Part shown: one piece after another, positions 1 to 11,099 of the stretch
Layout: each line of letters opens with the position of its first letter
Position numbering within the stretch: the stretch's first letter is position 1
Source of the DNA: Odontesthes bonariensis
Lineage: Eukaryota; Chordata; Actinopteri; Atheriniformes; Atherinopsidae
NCBI RefSeq assembly: GCF_027942865.1
Contig: NC_134509.1
Span: 31,112,197-31,176,196, forward strand
Direction of reading: 5' to 3'
DNA length: 64,000 nt
Translations under genes and position numbers: made by a program
The notes under the pieces: model-generated
What the model was told of the DNA's origin: nothing
Seen by the model: only the letters and a program-made list of their open reading frames with translations
Database searches by the model: none

Positions 1-812
1 ATACTTTACTGAGGTAACATGTTAAAATGTTTGGGCTTTGTAAATCCTGAAATTCTTGCTCCATTAAGATTCCATTTACAGCACAAAGGAGCTGCATCTG
101 CAGCTCTCCGCGTAGCACGGTTTCTTGAATTTTGTAAAAACAAAGCTTGTTTTTCCCCCCACGTCTCCATTTTAAACTAACTTAATAATCTTTTGTAGGT
201 ATTTGCACAAAGCGGCAGTCAGTCCTTTTCTGTGAATGTGCTTCTCTTTTGCCTCCAAAGTGGTGTTTATCCTCGCATGTAAAATCAACATCTAATCAAA
301 TTTATTTGTAAAGCACTTTAAAAACAACCCCAGTTCATCAAATGTTGCACACACCATAACACACCATAGAAAACGAAAACACAAAAGGAGAGACGGATTA
401 AAAGCACATGAAGGCAAAATGAGAAAGCACAAATAAAATCCAATGAAAATTACTTCCTTACAAGTAAGAAAAAAACCAAAGTCCATATTCACAAGGTGAC
501 CCAGGTTTAGCAACAGAGCACCGACAAGTTCTATAACATGAAAGTGGTGGGAAAGTTGCCTCATACCACTTCAATACTGTCCCTGAAAGATGATTTATTG
601 TCAATGAGAAAAGAAATCTGCTTTCAGCCAACTGTATTCATTCAGTTTGATTTAAAAGAACTGACAAAAAAAGCTTGACAGTCTGAATTAGATCAGATAT
701 TATTCCTGTGTAGCTTTGTACCGTTTTGTTTATTTTGCCTTAAATTTGAATTGTTTCTGTTCTTCTCCCTTGTTGTCTCCGCTGACTGTCGGGCTCTTTC
801 TGTCTCTCGCAG
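1..812 (+). other. trmt1 intron (upstream end outside window)
   Basis: This stretch precedes the first visible trmt1 exon, whose acceptor AG is at 811-812 after a pyrimidine-rich tract. I see no earlier exon matching the preceding TRMT1 region. Around 290-410 there is a sequence of the kind found at LINE/SINE tails in fish (TTATTTGTAAAGCACTTTAA), in reverse orientation. Confidence 0.6.
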
Positions 813-3800
813 GTCTGTTGTGTTTAACATGTACAGACATGGCCGTGATGGCAGGAAACAGCGGAGAGACTTGCTACAGCAAATATGGTTCGGTCTCCAT
901 CAAAGCCAAATACTGCCACGAGATGGTGAGGGTGCAGGGTGCACACGCACACGGAACTGTGAACATGCTCATGCACCACATGTAGAGACATGCCAGCTTC
1001 TTCACGCTCACAATGTCTTAATCCTTTGTTCACGACTTCATACAACAGACTTGAGTCAGTAACAGCAACTTTGTGGAGGTCGTCATAGATTCTGCGTGGC
1101 GTCTACGTTTGGGTCCAAACTAAGAACATTGAGCTGCTCTTGGCTTTTTAAATTGTTTTTATTTCCAATCTTTAAAATGTTAGCCTTTGTTGATTCGGAA
1201 CCGCTGATCGTGCTGCTTTACAGCGAGTGTTGTTCGGTACTTCTGCAGCTATTGTTAACAAGCTGCCATGTACAGCAAGAAATACTACAAAATATAGCTG
1301 CAAGCAGCGATATGGGGGCCTAGCAGAATGGCACAATAGGGAAGGCTTGGGCTGCTCAGGAAGGCTTCGTGAGTCCATGCACCAAGTTTGGCCTCGATAC
1401 ATCAATGCATTGCAGAGATATGGCCAAATGTCCCGTTTGCGTGTCGGCGTAGAGTTTGATTGGCTGCCGCGGGTAAACGGAAGTGTAATAAAAAAATCCA
1501 CGTAATAATTTATGTGCGGCTTGGTCTGAAGATTCTATGTACCAAGTCCTGTGATGATTAGGCAATCTGCGTGGCCTGAAATGCTTTTTTAAGGTTTTCG
1601 ATTAAATTCAAAATGGCGGTAAATCCAAGATGGCGCTGATGACGTCATGAGGTGCGTTGACCTCGACTATATCGAGGGATTAAAATGATACCTCATTTGT
1701 GACATTTGGACCAAGGGCTCCAAAGATATGAGCAAAAATGCATTTTAGCTGCTTATAGCGCCACCTATTGGCCAAACGTCATCAAACTTCTTGGGCCTCT
1801 TACCTCAGTGGTCTTGAGTCTGTGTTAGAAGTTTGACATCATAATATCAAATGGTTGCCAAGATATGACCTCACTTCCGGTTTGGGGGCGTCAACCTCGA
1901 GTTTGATTGGCTTTTATGAAAAAATGGAAGCCTAATTAAAAATTCCACACGATAACTTTTGTGCGGCTTGGTCTTAAGAGTCTATGTGCCAAGTTTCGTG
2001 AAAATTGGACAATCTCTGTGACCTGAAATGCTTTTTTAAGCTTTTTGATCAAATTCAAAATGGCGGAAAATCTAAGTATACGCAAATTGACGTCATAGGG
2101 TGCGTTGGACTCGGCATGATCCAAGGATTCCAACGATGCCTCATTTGTGAAATTTGGACCAAGTAGTCCAAAGTTATTAGGCTGAATGCACTTTGAACTT
2201 TGGCGTGTTGGTGGCGCTAGAGAGTAAGCTCTTGGGTCATGAAAATTCTTGACTTTGGCTTTGGCACTTGGCTGATTACGTGTGCGAAATTTCACAACTT
2301 TTTACCATAGCGTTCATGGGGCTGCCATAGACTTCAATTGCAGAAGAAAGTAGATCGATAATAATAATAAGAAAAGCTACTAACACAATGGGTGCCTTCG
2401 CAGCTTCGCTGCTAGGCCCCCAAAAAGGAACGGGGGGGATTTTTACAGTGTCGACGTGTTCATGCCGCTCTGGCTTAAGTATTTTTGCAGCCAGTAGCAC
2501 AACACGTACCACGTTACTAGGTTAAATGCATTTCTTTGTGTAGTTCTGGCTAAGAGTGTCCGCTCAGTAACACCAGTCACAACAGTCTGATCTGAGATCT
2601 GAGGTCTTTAAAAGATTTTGTATATCAGTATGAATTAATGAGTCATTCCCTCTCCATCTTTTTTTTTTTTTTTTATCTTAAATTTCTGCAGGCTCTTCGC
2701 ATCATCCTGCACAGCCTGGACCAGCGGGCCGGAGTGTACCAGCGATACATCCAGCCCCTGCTGTCAGTCAGTGTTGACTTTTACATTCGGGTCTTTGTAC
2801 GCGTGTTCACCGGACAGGCCACAGTCAAAGATTCTGCCAGGTGCTCTCACACACATTGACAGACTGTCTCCTAACAAAGCCTGATATACTGTATGATGAA
2901 AGAGAAATGATCCTAAAACTGTGTCACTGCAGCAAGAAAGTCTGGAAATTATAGTGGCAGCAAAGTATAGTGTAATAAAAAACCTTCAGCTTTAAAACAA
3001 GCTTAAGGTGCCTGAATTGACATGCAATGTAGATGGATGCAAGTATGCACATGAACTGTTACGCTCTGCACGTATACATGCTCTTAGAAAAGGTTGCATC
3101 TGACAAACAGAAGCTCATGAAACAACACACAAGGTCAATCTTTCCTCACTGTTGTGCGTTGCAGTAAACAGGCGCTGATCTACAACTGTGTCGGCTGTGG
3201 GTCTTTCCACTTCCAGAGAATGGGCAGGAGGACCAGCAATGGAAAGCAGTAAGAACACGCCGTGCAACTTGGACTTAATGTTTTGCATGTGATGATCAAA
3301 TAAAACTCTGCTGAGGGAGAGTTCTTAAAGCAAACGCATTCAATCTCTGTGATCTACGATTTGATATGGCGGCACTCAGACTGTTCAGACTGCCAGCCTT
3401 TAAACTGTTGTCCAAACTGTGTCAACATTAATTAGAAAGAGTTTTGCCTGTAATAAAAAAAATTAATAAAAACGACACAGGATTGCAAATAATAGTGCAG
3501 GCCATCTGTCCTAACGATAAGATTTGAGAATCAAATGTGATTCGGCTGCAGTCTCAACAGAAACTAAGACGTTACAGCAAATTGTCAGGATCTGTAATAG
3601 GAGAGAAATGGGGAGGTTTCCACTTGAAGGGCTATTTGTCTAAATTACCGACTCAGATGGTCTGCAGAGGTTCATCTGTTTGGTTAAATGAAAGACGGCT
3701 TTAATTTTGAGAGTGCCTAATTGTTAAATGTGAAAGATAGTCTAAGTAGTGCTGTCACAGCTCAAGCTTCTCTTTTTCCCCTCATTATTTCTCCTTGCCT

Positions 3801-6800
3801 TACGCGCTGCAGGATCACCATATGTGTGCAGTAAAGTGGAATTTTCTGTGATTTCAGCACGAAGTATTCAGCCGCCACAGGACCCCCAGTTGGACCAGTG
3901 TGTGAGCACTGTGGACAGAGACATCAGGTGGCACACAGACAGGAACACACGTGCAACACACCGCCGCAGTATATCACATTACGTGTTTCGGTCATTGTAG
4001 AATTATCTTAGTGTCTGGCTTCATTGTGGGCAGCAGGGTTTCTCAGGTTGTTGTCGCCTGATGTTCTCTAAAGACTACTCTGCTACTTTGTGGTTACTGC
4101 TGTGCAAATAAGTATTCTTTGATGCAGCAGCTGACACCTGTCTGCTCTTTTTGTAGCTGGGGGGTCCTATCTGGGCGGAGCCCATACATGACTTGGAGTT
4201 TGTCCAGAGGGTTTTGTCTGCCGTGTCGGGGAACCCTTCCAGATTTGGGACGTCCAAACGTATCGAGGGCATGCTCAGCATGGTGACCGAGGTATTCACT
4301 TACCTTTTATACTCTTTATGCTCTTAGTATAGCAATAGATATCTTTTGGCATTGTCTTGTGGCAGTGGTTAGTTTCCTCAGGTGGCTTTAAATTGCACCA
4401 GCTGCACAGATCATCAGCTGTCCTCTTGAATCTGTGTTTGTTTCAGGAATTGGAAGATGTGCCTCTTTACTACGCTGTGGACAATCTAAGCAGCACAATA
4501 CACACTAATACTCCACCGCTGCTCCAGTTTAGGTATACACACTCAAACACATCAGCACATCTGCTCTTTAAAGAGGTGTCAGACAGTAAGGACAAGACTT
4601 GATGTCCTCCTTCTCCTCTATCCTATGGCCTCACACTTGGGCTGGTCTCTTTAGAGAGAGACACAATGTACACTTTGTAAATGTGGCACTTCAATTCTCA
4701 GAAACGGATACATTCGCAACACAACTTCAGCTGTTTTTTGTAACATAGTTAAGCCAAAGAGTCGAGCATGTCTGAGCAGAGCTGAGAGTGAGTAACTGTT
4801 GCTAGGCGAACACTGCAGACCTGCACACATCAAATGATACAAAAGTATTCGGTTACATCTAAGTTGCTTTGAAAGGATTAGGTTAGTATTTTCTCAGAGA
4901 AAACTTAAAACTGTTATTTTGATGTCACTTTAAAGGTGGGGTAGGGGTTCTTTTTCTGGAGCATTTTTTTACATATTGCTTGAAATACTCTTCACACCCC
5001 CATTGCAACCAATTAATTAAAAGTTTTGACACAAAAATTAAAAGTTTTAGTGGCCTCTAGAACGTACAATCCAGGAAAAACAGGATCCAATCATACTGAA
5101 CGGACCGTTAACAATGATTGGATTCTGATGCCGTCTATCAAACTGCAATCTGCTCCTCCCTCCCCCTCCTTCCCCCTGTGCGCGTACCCTGCTCCGTGAA
5201 CGAATTACGCGTCCAGAAGCTTGGCAGGAAGCTAAACTAGAGCCAGCTTGGCCAGCACCTAGCATTATTAAACGTATAGTTAGCATATACTAAATACTAA
5301 ATAAGGCAATGATCGATGCTTGCTGTCAGAACAGCGCTCGTGCGCGTTCATGTACTCTAGAGGCGTGGCTTCGGGGGAAAAGTGAAGAAAAGGGTTGGGA
5401 CTTTTTACCTGTGTATTTTCAAAATGCAGCTTCGCTGGACTCAAAATCCAGGATCTCCTACCCTACCTTTAATGCTGCAATAATCAGTATAAACAGTGAG
5501 GCTGTGGGGCAACTTTTAGCCTTTTGCTTCGTTTTATCTCAAACAAACAAAAAAGGTCCCTACTTTATTGGTTTTAAATTGTTTTGTCATTGCGAAAGAA
5601 TGGCAACAATTGAATAATGAAGCTTTATACTATTGAGCTAGGTTAACCCGACCGCTCGTGACTCAGATAATTTGTGTCAGCATGTATTGAGAGCATGAAT
5701 CGCCTTATTCCCGTCAAACTGATTGACTGTTGTACCTACACCTGTCTGCATTCACACCAGAGCTCAGTGTTCCAGTCTTATGTTGGCCTCAAACTGAATG
5801 AATTCTGTCCCGCAGGTCTGCTCTCCTTCACGCTGGCCACAGGGTTTCCCTCTCTCACGCCTGCAAAAACGCAGTCAAGACAGATGCGTCTCCTGCAGTC
5901 ATCTGGGACATCATGCGGTGCTGGGTACATTTCCCCCCCCTGCTGTTGTTGTCTGAGGGATAACTAACCAAAATTCAATCAAACTGCTTTTTTAATCTAC
6001 TAATAATTCTTCATTTTTAATGTACCTGATAGCTAATGATGTGTACTTTTGATCTTCTGTAGGAGAAAGCCAACCCTGTGAAAAGGGAGAAATTGTCCGA
6101 GACAAGTCCTGCATTTAAGATCCTCTCCACTGAGCCCAGGTAAGATGAGTCCTGCCAGTTTATCAGGGACCAGTCAGCGGGCCACATGATCAGTTTGTTG
6201 ATACTTGAGAAGACTGATTGACTTTTTAGGTTTGTTAAATCTGAAAACCTACAGACCGAGTCCAGAGAAGAAAAAATGCACTAAAAACTTGAATGTGTAA
6301 TTTAGTCAGTGGTAGTTTGAACCGTTATTCAACAGACACTGGTGCACAGGAAATGATTTTCAGTGTCTCTCCAGGCCTACTTCATTGTACTTAGATTGTA
6401 CAAATCATTTTGGATCTCTGTGAAGCCATGCTGTAAGCTGTGCAAGGTCAGGTCTGGTATTTAAAGACTTTGCCTTGATGGAGGCAGAATTCTGGAGAGA
6501 TGTATAACTTACACGAGTGCATCAATGCCATGAACACCGATGCACCCCGATACAATCTCAGACAGACGCTGGCTTTTGCACTTTCCACTGATAACAGCCT
6601 GGATGGTTGCATAGAGCAGATGTATGACTCCCTCCTCGTGTATTACAGTTTTGGGGCTCATTTCTGAATGCTGCGGCAGACCCCGTCACAGGCAAATGGC
6701 TTTCCAGGTTATCCCAGAGCCGATGTGGCTATATTCATCATTTTGGCATGACGGTTTCTCATGCAGTGCTGCCTGAGGGCTCCGAGGTCCAACAGTGGTT

Positions 6801-9240
6801 TCTGTTCTTGGCCTTTACCGACTGAGATTTCCCCAGACTCTCTGAATCTTTTCACGGTATCATCCTCTGTAAGTGTTGAAAGACCTACACTGAGTCCTTT
6901 GATTTTATTTGTAAAGAAACATATTTTTGGACCATGGAGATGATCACCAGTTTCACCAGTGCCAAACTATCTGGAACTGGTGAACCCACATCCATCACTG
7001 CTTGGAAAGACTGGGCCTTTGGTGGTCACGTTACCAAAACATCTGTTGTTTATGGAATATTCCACGACACCGTTACTCGACTGTTCTCTCAGCACTTCTC
7101 TTTATTTGCATTTTTCACTACTTTTGTTCGGCCTGTTGCTGCAACAAATTCTAAACGTTGATAACCCTAACCCTGAAAATCATCTCTTTGAGCTTGTGTC
7201 TGTGAAATAATGGTTCAAACAAATGAACAACTTCCAGATTCAGTTGTTTGTTGCATTTTAGAAACTTCCTGTTTTTCTAGAAATGGCGTCAGTGGATTAT
7301 TACTTTCATTTCCAGTATGTCACTTGCACATTAGATGTTTTTTGTTTGCGTGTGTGTAGCCTCGAGGCCTGCTTCACAGTGAGGGAGGATGCCAACCCTC
7401 AGTCCCGTAAACGCCATCTGACCCGCTTCCAGGAGAATCCGCAGGCCTTCTGGGGACCCAAAGCTCGTGCCAAAGCTGGGTAAGTAACACGCAACACTCA
7501 CAGAGACGCACTAATACACGGGAAGTAACGAGCGTTTTAAAGGGCTGTCCCAGATCGGAAACACTATTTTTCGCTTGTTGGTGAACTGGGGTGACAACTA
7601 TCGGGCCAAATTTCTTTGGAAAATGGTGGAGAGATGGAGCATAGGTGAAGGAAGAATCCATTAAAAACTTGTAGAACTGGATCTTTGTTTTGTTTTTTTA
7701 ATTTATGGAGGTAGCAAATTCAGGATGTGTTCAAATAGGACTTTTTCTTTCTTTTCCAAAGTGCACAGGATTGATCATTTGGCCTGACAGGTGATGATAA
7801 AATAATAAATAAAAAAATAAAAGCACTGACAGTAACAGGATAAAGGTGCCATGACTTAACAAGCCTAAGATCAATGTTAAAAAATAGTTGCAGGCCAAAT
7901 ATGTATGAAAACCTTGTTTAAAGATGGTGTTCTGGTTCTTCTATGATAACCCTAAATTTCCTGTACCTGCTTGCTACTGTTGTTTTATCCTCCAGTGGTG
8001 GTATCACTACTGACCTGCAAGACAAGAGGAAGAAGTTCCAGAACAAGAGAAAGATCACAGACTCTTCTCAGTTGAAGACCTTCCCCTGCAAGAGGTTCAG
8101 ACAGGTGAGATTTATCGGAGCGACTCCCTTCTTACCAAACGATGGCCGAGGTAAAAAAGGAAATAAATAGTCATTTAAACAATCTAAATGACTAATTTTC
8201 TTAGGCCATTTTTTACATCAGAGTAGAAAAAGCTGGATGTTTATTACATGGATTTGAAATCCAATGGTGAACATGTATGTTCCAGTCTTTATGCTTCTAT
8301 ATTGCTGGATATTTGCAAGAATAGCAGCAGCCTGCCTCCAGGACTGAAAGCTGAAAGCCCCTTTTGCTGCATTTGCTTGGTAAACAGTAGGAGATGACAT
8401 CTCTAGCTGCAAAGATGAGGCAGATTGCAGTCTAAACATCTCCTGCAGTCCAAAGGCACCTGATATGCCTGTGCTCTGGTATGGAAGGAACATTTTCATA
8501 GTGTGAGGAAGTACCCCCTCTTTTTGTCTGCAGCTGTATGAGCTGCTTTTGGACCAAACAGTTGCTGGGACTTTAAGGATTGAACAAGATGTTTTTCTCT
8601 GAATACTGAAGTTATGTCACAGCCAGGGTACACTTAAGTAGTGAAGACAACTGCGGCCTAAAAGCAGTTTTAAACCCCCACCTCAGTGTGCAAGCTGCCC
8701 CAGCATGACACAGCTCATGGCTTGTTTCGCCTCTGTGACAGAGGAGTTGCGATCCAATTTGGACTTGATGCCTGAGCATATGAAGCAATGGTCAGACACA
8801 AAAGAGTATTTTTTTTGAGTGTTCACAGTGCAGGTTTCATTGGTTGTGTGCATCAGGCTGTGCTTATGACCGTTGCAAAAAAAAAAAAAAAAAAAAAAAA
8901 GGTACCTATCATTGTGTTTTTAGATAGTGATATTGATCAGCATTTTAGACGGGCAAAATTTTAGACTAAAACACAGCACGAGGGTAGGTGAGTAGAAACC
9001 TGGTTTCTGTTGCATGACTTCAGCTGATTGAGGTTCAACATTTTTATTTTTTTTATGTTTGGGTCACAAAAGTCACAGAATTGAAGGCAGATAAAGTAAC
9101 TGCACAAAAAGCCTCCATCTGTGACGACGTCTCCATCAGCTGTGTTGGCAGGTCGACACTTTTTACTGGTTAACGACTCATTTAGCTGACGTAGTAATGC
9201 AGCACCAGAGTGCACCAGCCTGTTATTGTGTTATTTATTT

Positions 9241-9283
<43 letters not shown>

Positions 9284-9391
9284 CTATGTCTTTTCTCTCT
9301 CTCTCTCTCTCCTCAGGGAACATGTACACATGGAGACAAATGCAGTTACTCGCATGACTTGGAGCAGACACGGGAAGAGAAAATTGAATGA
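813..9391 (+). CDS. trmt1: tRNA (guanine26-N2)-dimethyltransferase, 3' part (11 exons)
   Basis: Family knowledge: TRMT1 uses S-adenosylmethionine to dimethylate guanine 26 of many nuclear and mitochondrial tRNAs. Exons read from splice sites: 813-925, 2692-2840, 3165-3248, 3858-3927, 4157-4291, 4447-4532, 5816-5924, 6063-6139, 7360-7479, 7996-8104, 9317-9391. All phases agree and give 374 codons to a TGA. The first visible exon carries the methyltransferase segment [20 protein letters not shown]. Next come two zinc-knuckle pairs, CVGCG and CEHCG, on exons 3 and 4, then the conserved [16 protein letters not shown]-type and REDANP segments. The C-terminus is a CCCH finger (CX7CX5CX3H) split over the last two exons. 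The start codon and N-terminal half lie upstream of the window, so this is a 5'-incomplete gene. The identification is strong because the whole C-terminal half aligns by eye with vertebrate TRMT1 rather than with TRMT1L. Confidence 0.95.
1296..2421. mobile_element. non-autonomous element with GCTGC hairpin ends and 447-bp internal period
   Basis: The left end has the hairpin GCTGC-AA-GCAGC (1297-1308) followed by GGGGGCCTAGCA (1314-1325). The right end has GCAGC-TTC-GCTGC (2400-2412) overlapping TGCTAGGCCCCC (2410-2421), an exact 12-bp inverted match. The interior repeats itself: GAGTTTGATTGGCT, GTGCGGCTTGGTCT and AAATTCAAAATGGCGG each recur exactly 447 bp later. It lies in a trmt1 intron. 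I recognise the end sequence as one common in teleost genomes but cannot assign a superfamily. Confidence 0.75.
4934..5468. mobile_element. 535-bp MITE with TTAA target duplication
   Basis: TTAA at 4930-4933 and 5469-5472 flanks terminal inverted repeats AGGTGGGGTAGGGG and (reverse complement of the right end) AGGTAGGGTAGGAG, 12 of 14 identical. TTAA targets are typical of piggyBac and Kolobok elements. There is no coding capacity. It is inside the trmt1 intron between exons 4447-4532 and 5816-5924. Confidence 0.75.
6470..7160 (-). mobile_element. degraded DNA-transposon copy in a trmt1 intron
   Basis: Segments such as CTGAGATTTCCCCAGACTCT and CTGAATCTTTTCACGGTATC match from memory an abundant teleost transposon-derived repeat whose tips begin ACAACCCCAATT. 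Related tips are seen at 44365 and 56884. No intact terminal repeats or frame remain. Superfamily uncertain. Confidence 0.45.
8877..8900. repeat. 24-base A run
   Basis: A homopolymer of 24 A in the last trmt1 intron. No retroposed body is obvious directly upstream. Confidence 0.9.
9249..9312. repeat. (TA)n followed by (CT)n microsatellite at a 3' splice site
   Basis: A TA dinucleotide run of about 32 bp at 9249-9280 is followed by GTTCTATGTCTT and a CT run to 9312. The CT run sits directly against the acceptor CAG (AG at 9315-9316) of the last trmt1 exon and so serves as its polypyrimidine tract. Confidence 0.9.
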
Positions 9392-9600
9392 TTCTGTCTT
9401 TATTGAGTTCTTTTGTTTTAAGTCATTTTATTTCAGCAGTTTGAATGGGCCCAGTTTAGCCTGGTTTAATTTAGAATGATGCATTCAGATTAGTGTCATG
9501 CAAGAGAGCAACGAATATCTGCTTATGTACATATATACGTTCTGTCTTATGCCTTTTTTTGACTTTGCAACATGCGTTACATACAAATAAAGTCATGTGA
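9392..9600 (+). other. trmt1 3' untranslated region
   Basis: About 200 bases lie between the trmt1 TGA (9389-9391) and the region just past a canonical AATAAA at 9586-9591. The sequence is T-rich with no further exon. The cleavage point is inferred, not seen. Confidence 0.7.
9586..9591 (+). terminator. trmt1 polyadenylation signal AATAAA
   Basis: A canonical AATAAA lies 195 bases after the trmt1 stop codon, followed by a GT-rich stretch (GTCATGTGACTTT) of the kind found downstream of cleavage sites. Confidence 0.7.
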
Positions 9601-9633
9601 CTTTAAATGCTTCGACTTGTTTGTAAACAAAGT

Positions 9634-9639
9634 TTTATT
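9634..9639 (-). terminator. candidate distal man2b1 polyadenylation signal
   Basis: TTTATT on the plus strand is AATAAA on the minus strand. It is 42 bases beyond the trmt1 signal on the opposite strand. If it is used, the man2b1 3'UTR is about 1.46 kb and the two transcripts meet or overlap at their 3' ends. A nearer candidate lies at 10381-10386. Confidence 0.3.
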
Positions 9640-10380
9640 CATAAACTGGTATACTGACAATAATCATGACATAAAGAGAGAAATATTATTATTATATCAT
9701 GTTAGTACACATGTGAACCCGTGATTTGATCTCGGCTGATAAAATGAATGAAAGCAGATTAGTTTTCAACCAGTTTTTTTGGATCCTATTCTGAATGTAA
9801 TTCGATGGGCAAAAAAAATAAAATAAATTAGACAAAACGAACCTGAAAAGATGAATAAGTCTGATGGCTGTATATATTTCTTCAAGTTTTCAGTTGTTAT
9901 TGAGATAATGCTCTTATTGTGAAAGCTTTAGGCCACAATAATCATGTGGTGAGAATCGGATGTTGTGACACCGTATATTTACAGCAGGACAGCAAAATGC
10001 AATGTAGCATCTCCTGTCATAGCGAATGTTACATTTCTTAAATAAACAGGTTTTAAGGTTTTACAGGTTTTAAACAACTTCCAGGTTTTAAGACGAGAAG
10101 AAGCTTTGATTGACTATTTGTGAGTTAAGCGGCTCAATTTATAGCTTTGGAACTGTTGTGATTTAAAAAGAAATCTGCACCCCTAAAGAAAAAAAAAAAT
10201 AACAATGCTGCATTCGTCATTTTCAGAAGAGTCTGCTGGAGAGTCGCACGTCACTGTGTTTGAAACGATCTCCAACAACAGCACATTAACTCTGAAGTCA
10301 ATTATGGGAAAGGAAAAGCAGCTTCCCTGTGATGATGCAGAGGGTTCGTGACAGCACGGAAATAACGAAGTAAAATCAGT

Positions 10381-10386
10381 TTTATT
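10381..10386 (-). terminator. candidate proximal man2b1 polyadenylation signal
   Basis: TTTATT on the plus strand (AATAAA on minus) lies about 715 bases after the man2b1 stop codon at 11100-11102. This is a usual 3'UTR length for the gene, so it is the favoured terminator of the two candidates. Confidence 0.4.
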
Positions 10387-11099
10387 ATCAGATGCTGGTT
10401 GTACAAAAGAAAGTTATTTTCAAAGTATTTACACGTATTGCACAGATCAGTCAGACGGCACAATTTGGCAGCGGTTTGCAGAGAAAAAAAAAACATCTAA
10501 AATTCCAGAGATGGAAATGCTACATTTGATTTCCCTAAAACAGTTTGTAAATGTGCACGTGTTCTGCAACTTTCAGGGTGCAGAAGAAGTCCAAGAGAGA
10601 ACAGGTTTTAGACGAGACCGTAAAGGCTTTGTGCTGTTTGAAACAAACTTTAAATTCTGAAAGCTGTTCAAGAGTGTCCATTAGCTCTGCAGCTGTGTTG
10701 AATATGGATTGTTTTAAGAAAAGACGTTGTGTTCTACACATGATGTCTGCCTCAAACAAGAACTGTGGGTAGACATCCGGTGACACCAAGTAGAGAAGTT
10801 TTAAAAAGAAAAATCTTAAGACTAAACTGGCTTCTTTGTAAAGGAAGAACAAACCTCTTTACACGTGTTGAAGTCCCTGTCCAGTTTCAGGCCATAGCTT
10901 TGATTAAATGAGTGGTGATGTCAGTTCCTGTGTTCATACTAAACACAAGCAGTGTGCAAATTGTCATTTTTCATAAATTCATTTTTCTTAAAATTTTTTA
11001 GAACTTGTGGTCAAGCAGCTCCTAGCTGTCGGCCGAGACTAATTCATTCGTAGTCTTTAAAAAAAAAAAAAAAAAAAAATTGAAGCATGAGGGTTCTGG

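Larger units (their letters stand above)
7996..9391 (+). other. CCCH zinc finger of TRMT1 split by an intron
   Basis: Exon 7996-8104 ends with CKRFRQ and exon 9317-9391 resumes with [13 protein letters not shown]. The joined motif is a CX7CX5CX3H finger at the C-terminus, as in mammalian TRMT1. In the family this finger helps bind tRNA. The junction is phase 0 and falls inside the first CX7C spacer. The protein ends 12 residues later in an acidic, charged tail. Confidence 0.9.
9601..11099 (-). other. intergenic / man2b1 3'UTR
   Basis: No coding exon is visible. The region is A/T-rich, holds two minus-strand AATAAA candidates and a 21-base A run at 11059-11079. Its minus strand most likely includes the man2b1 3'UTR. 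Confidence 0.5.

Noticed and set aside
7160-7173. Telomere-like AACCCTAACCCT
   Set aside because: Only two units, within a decayed transposon; no array.
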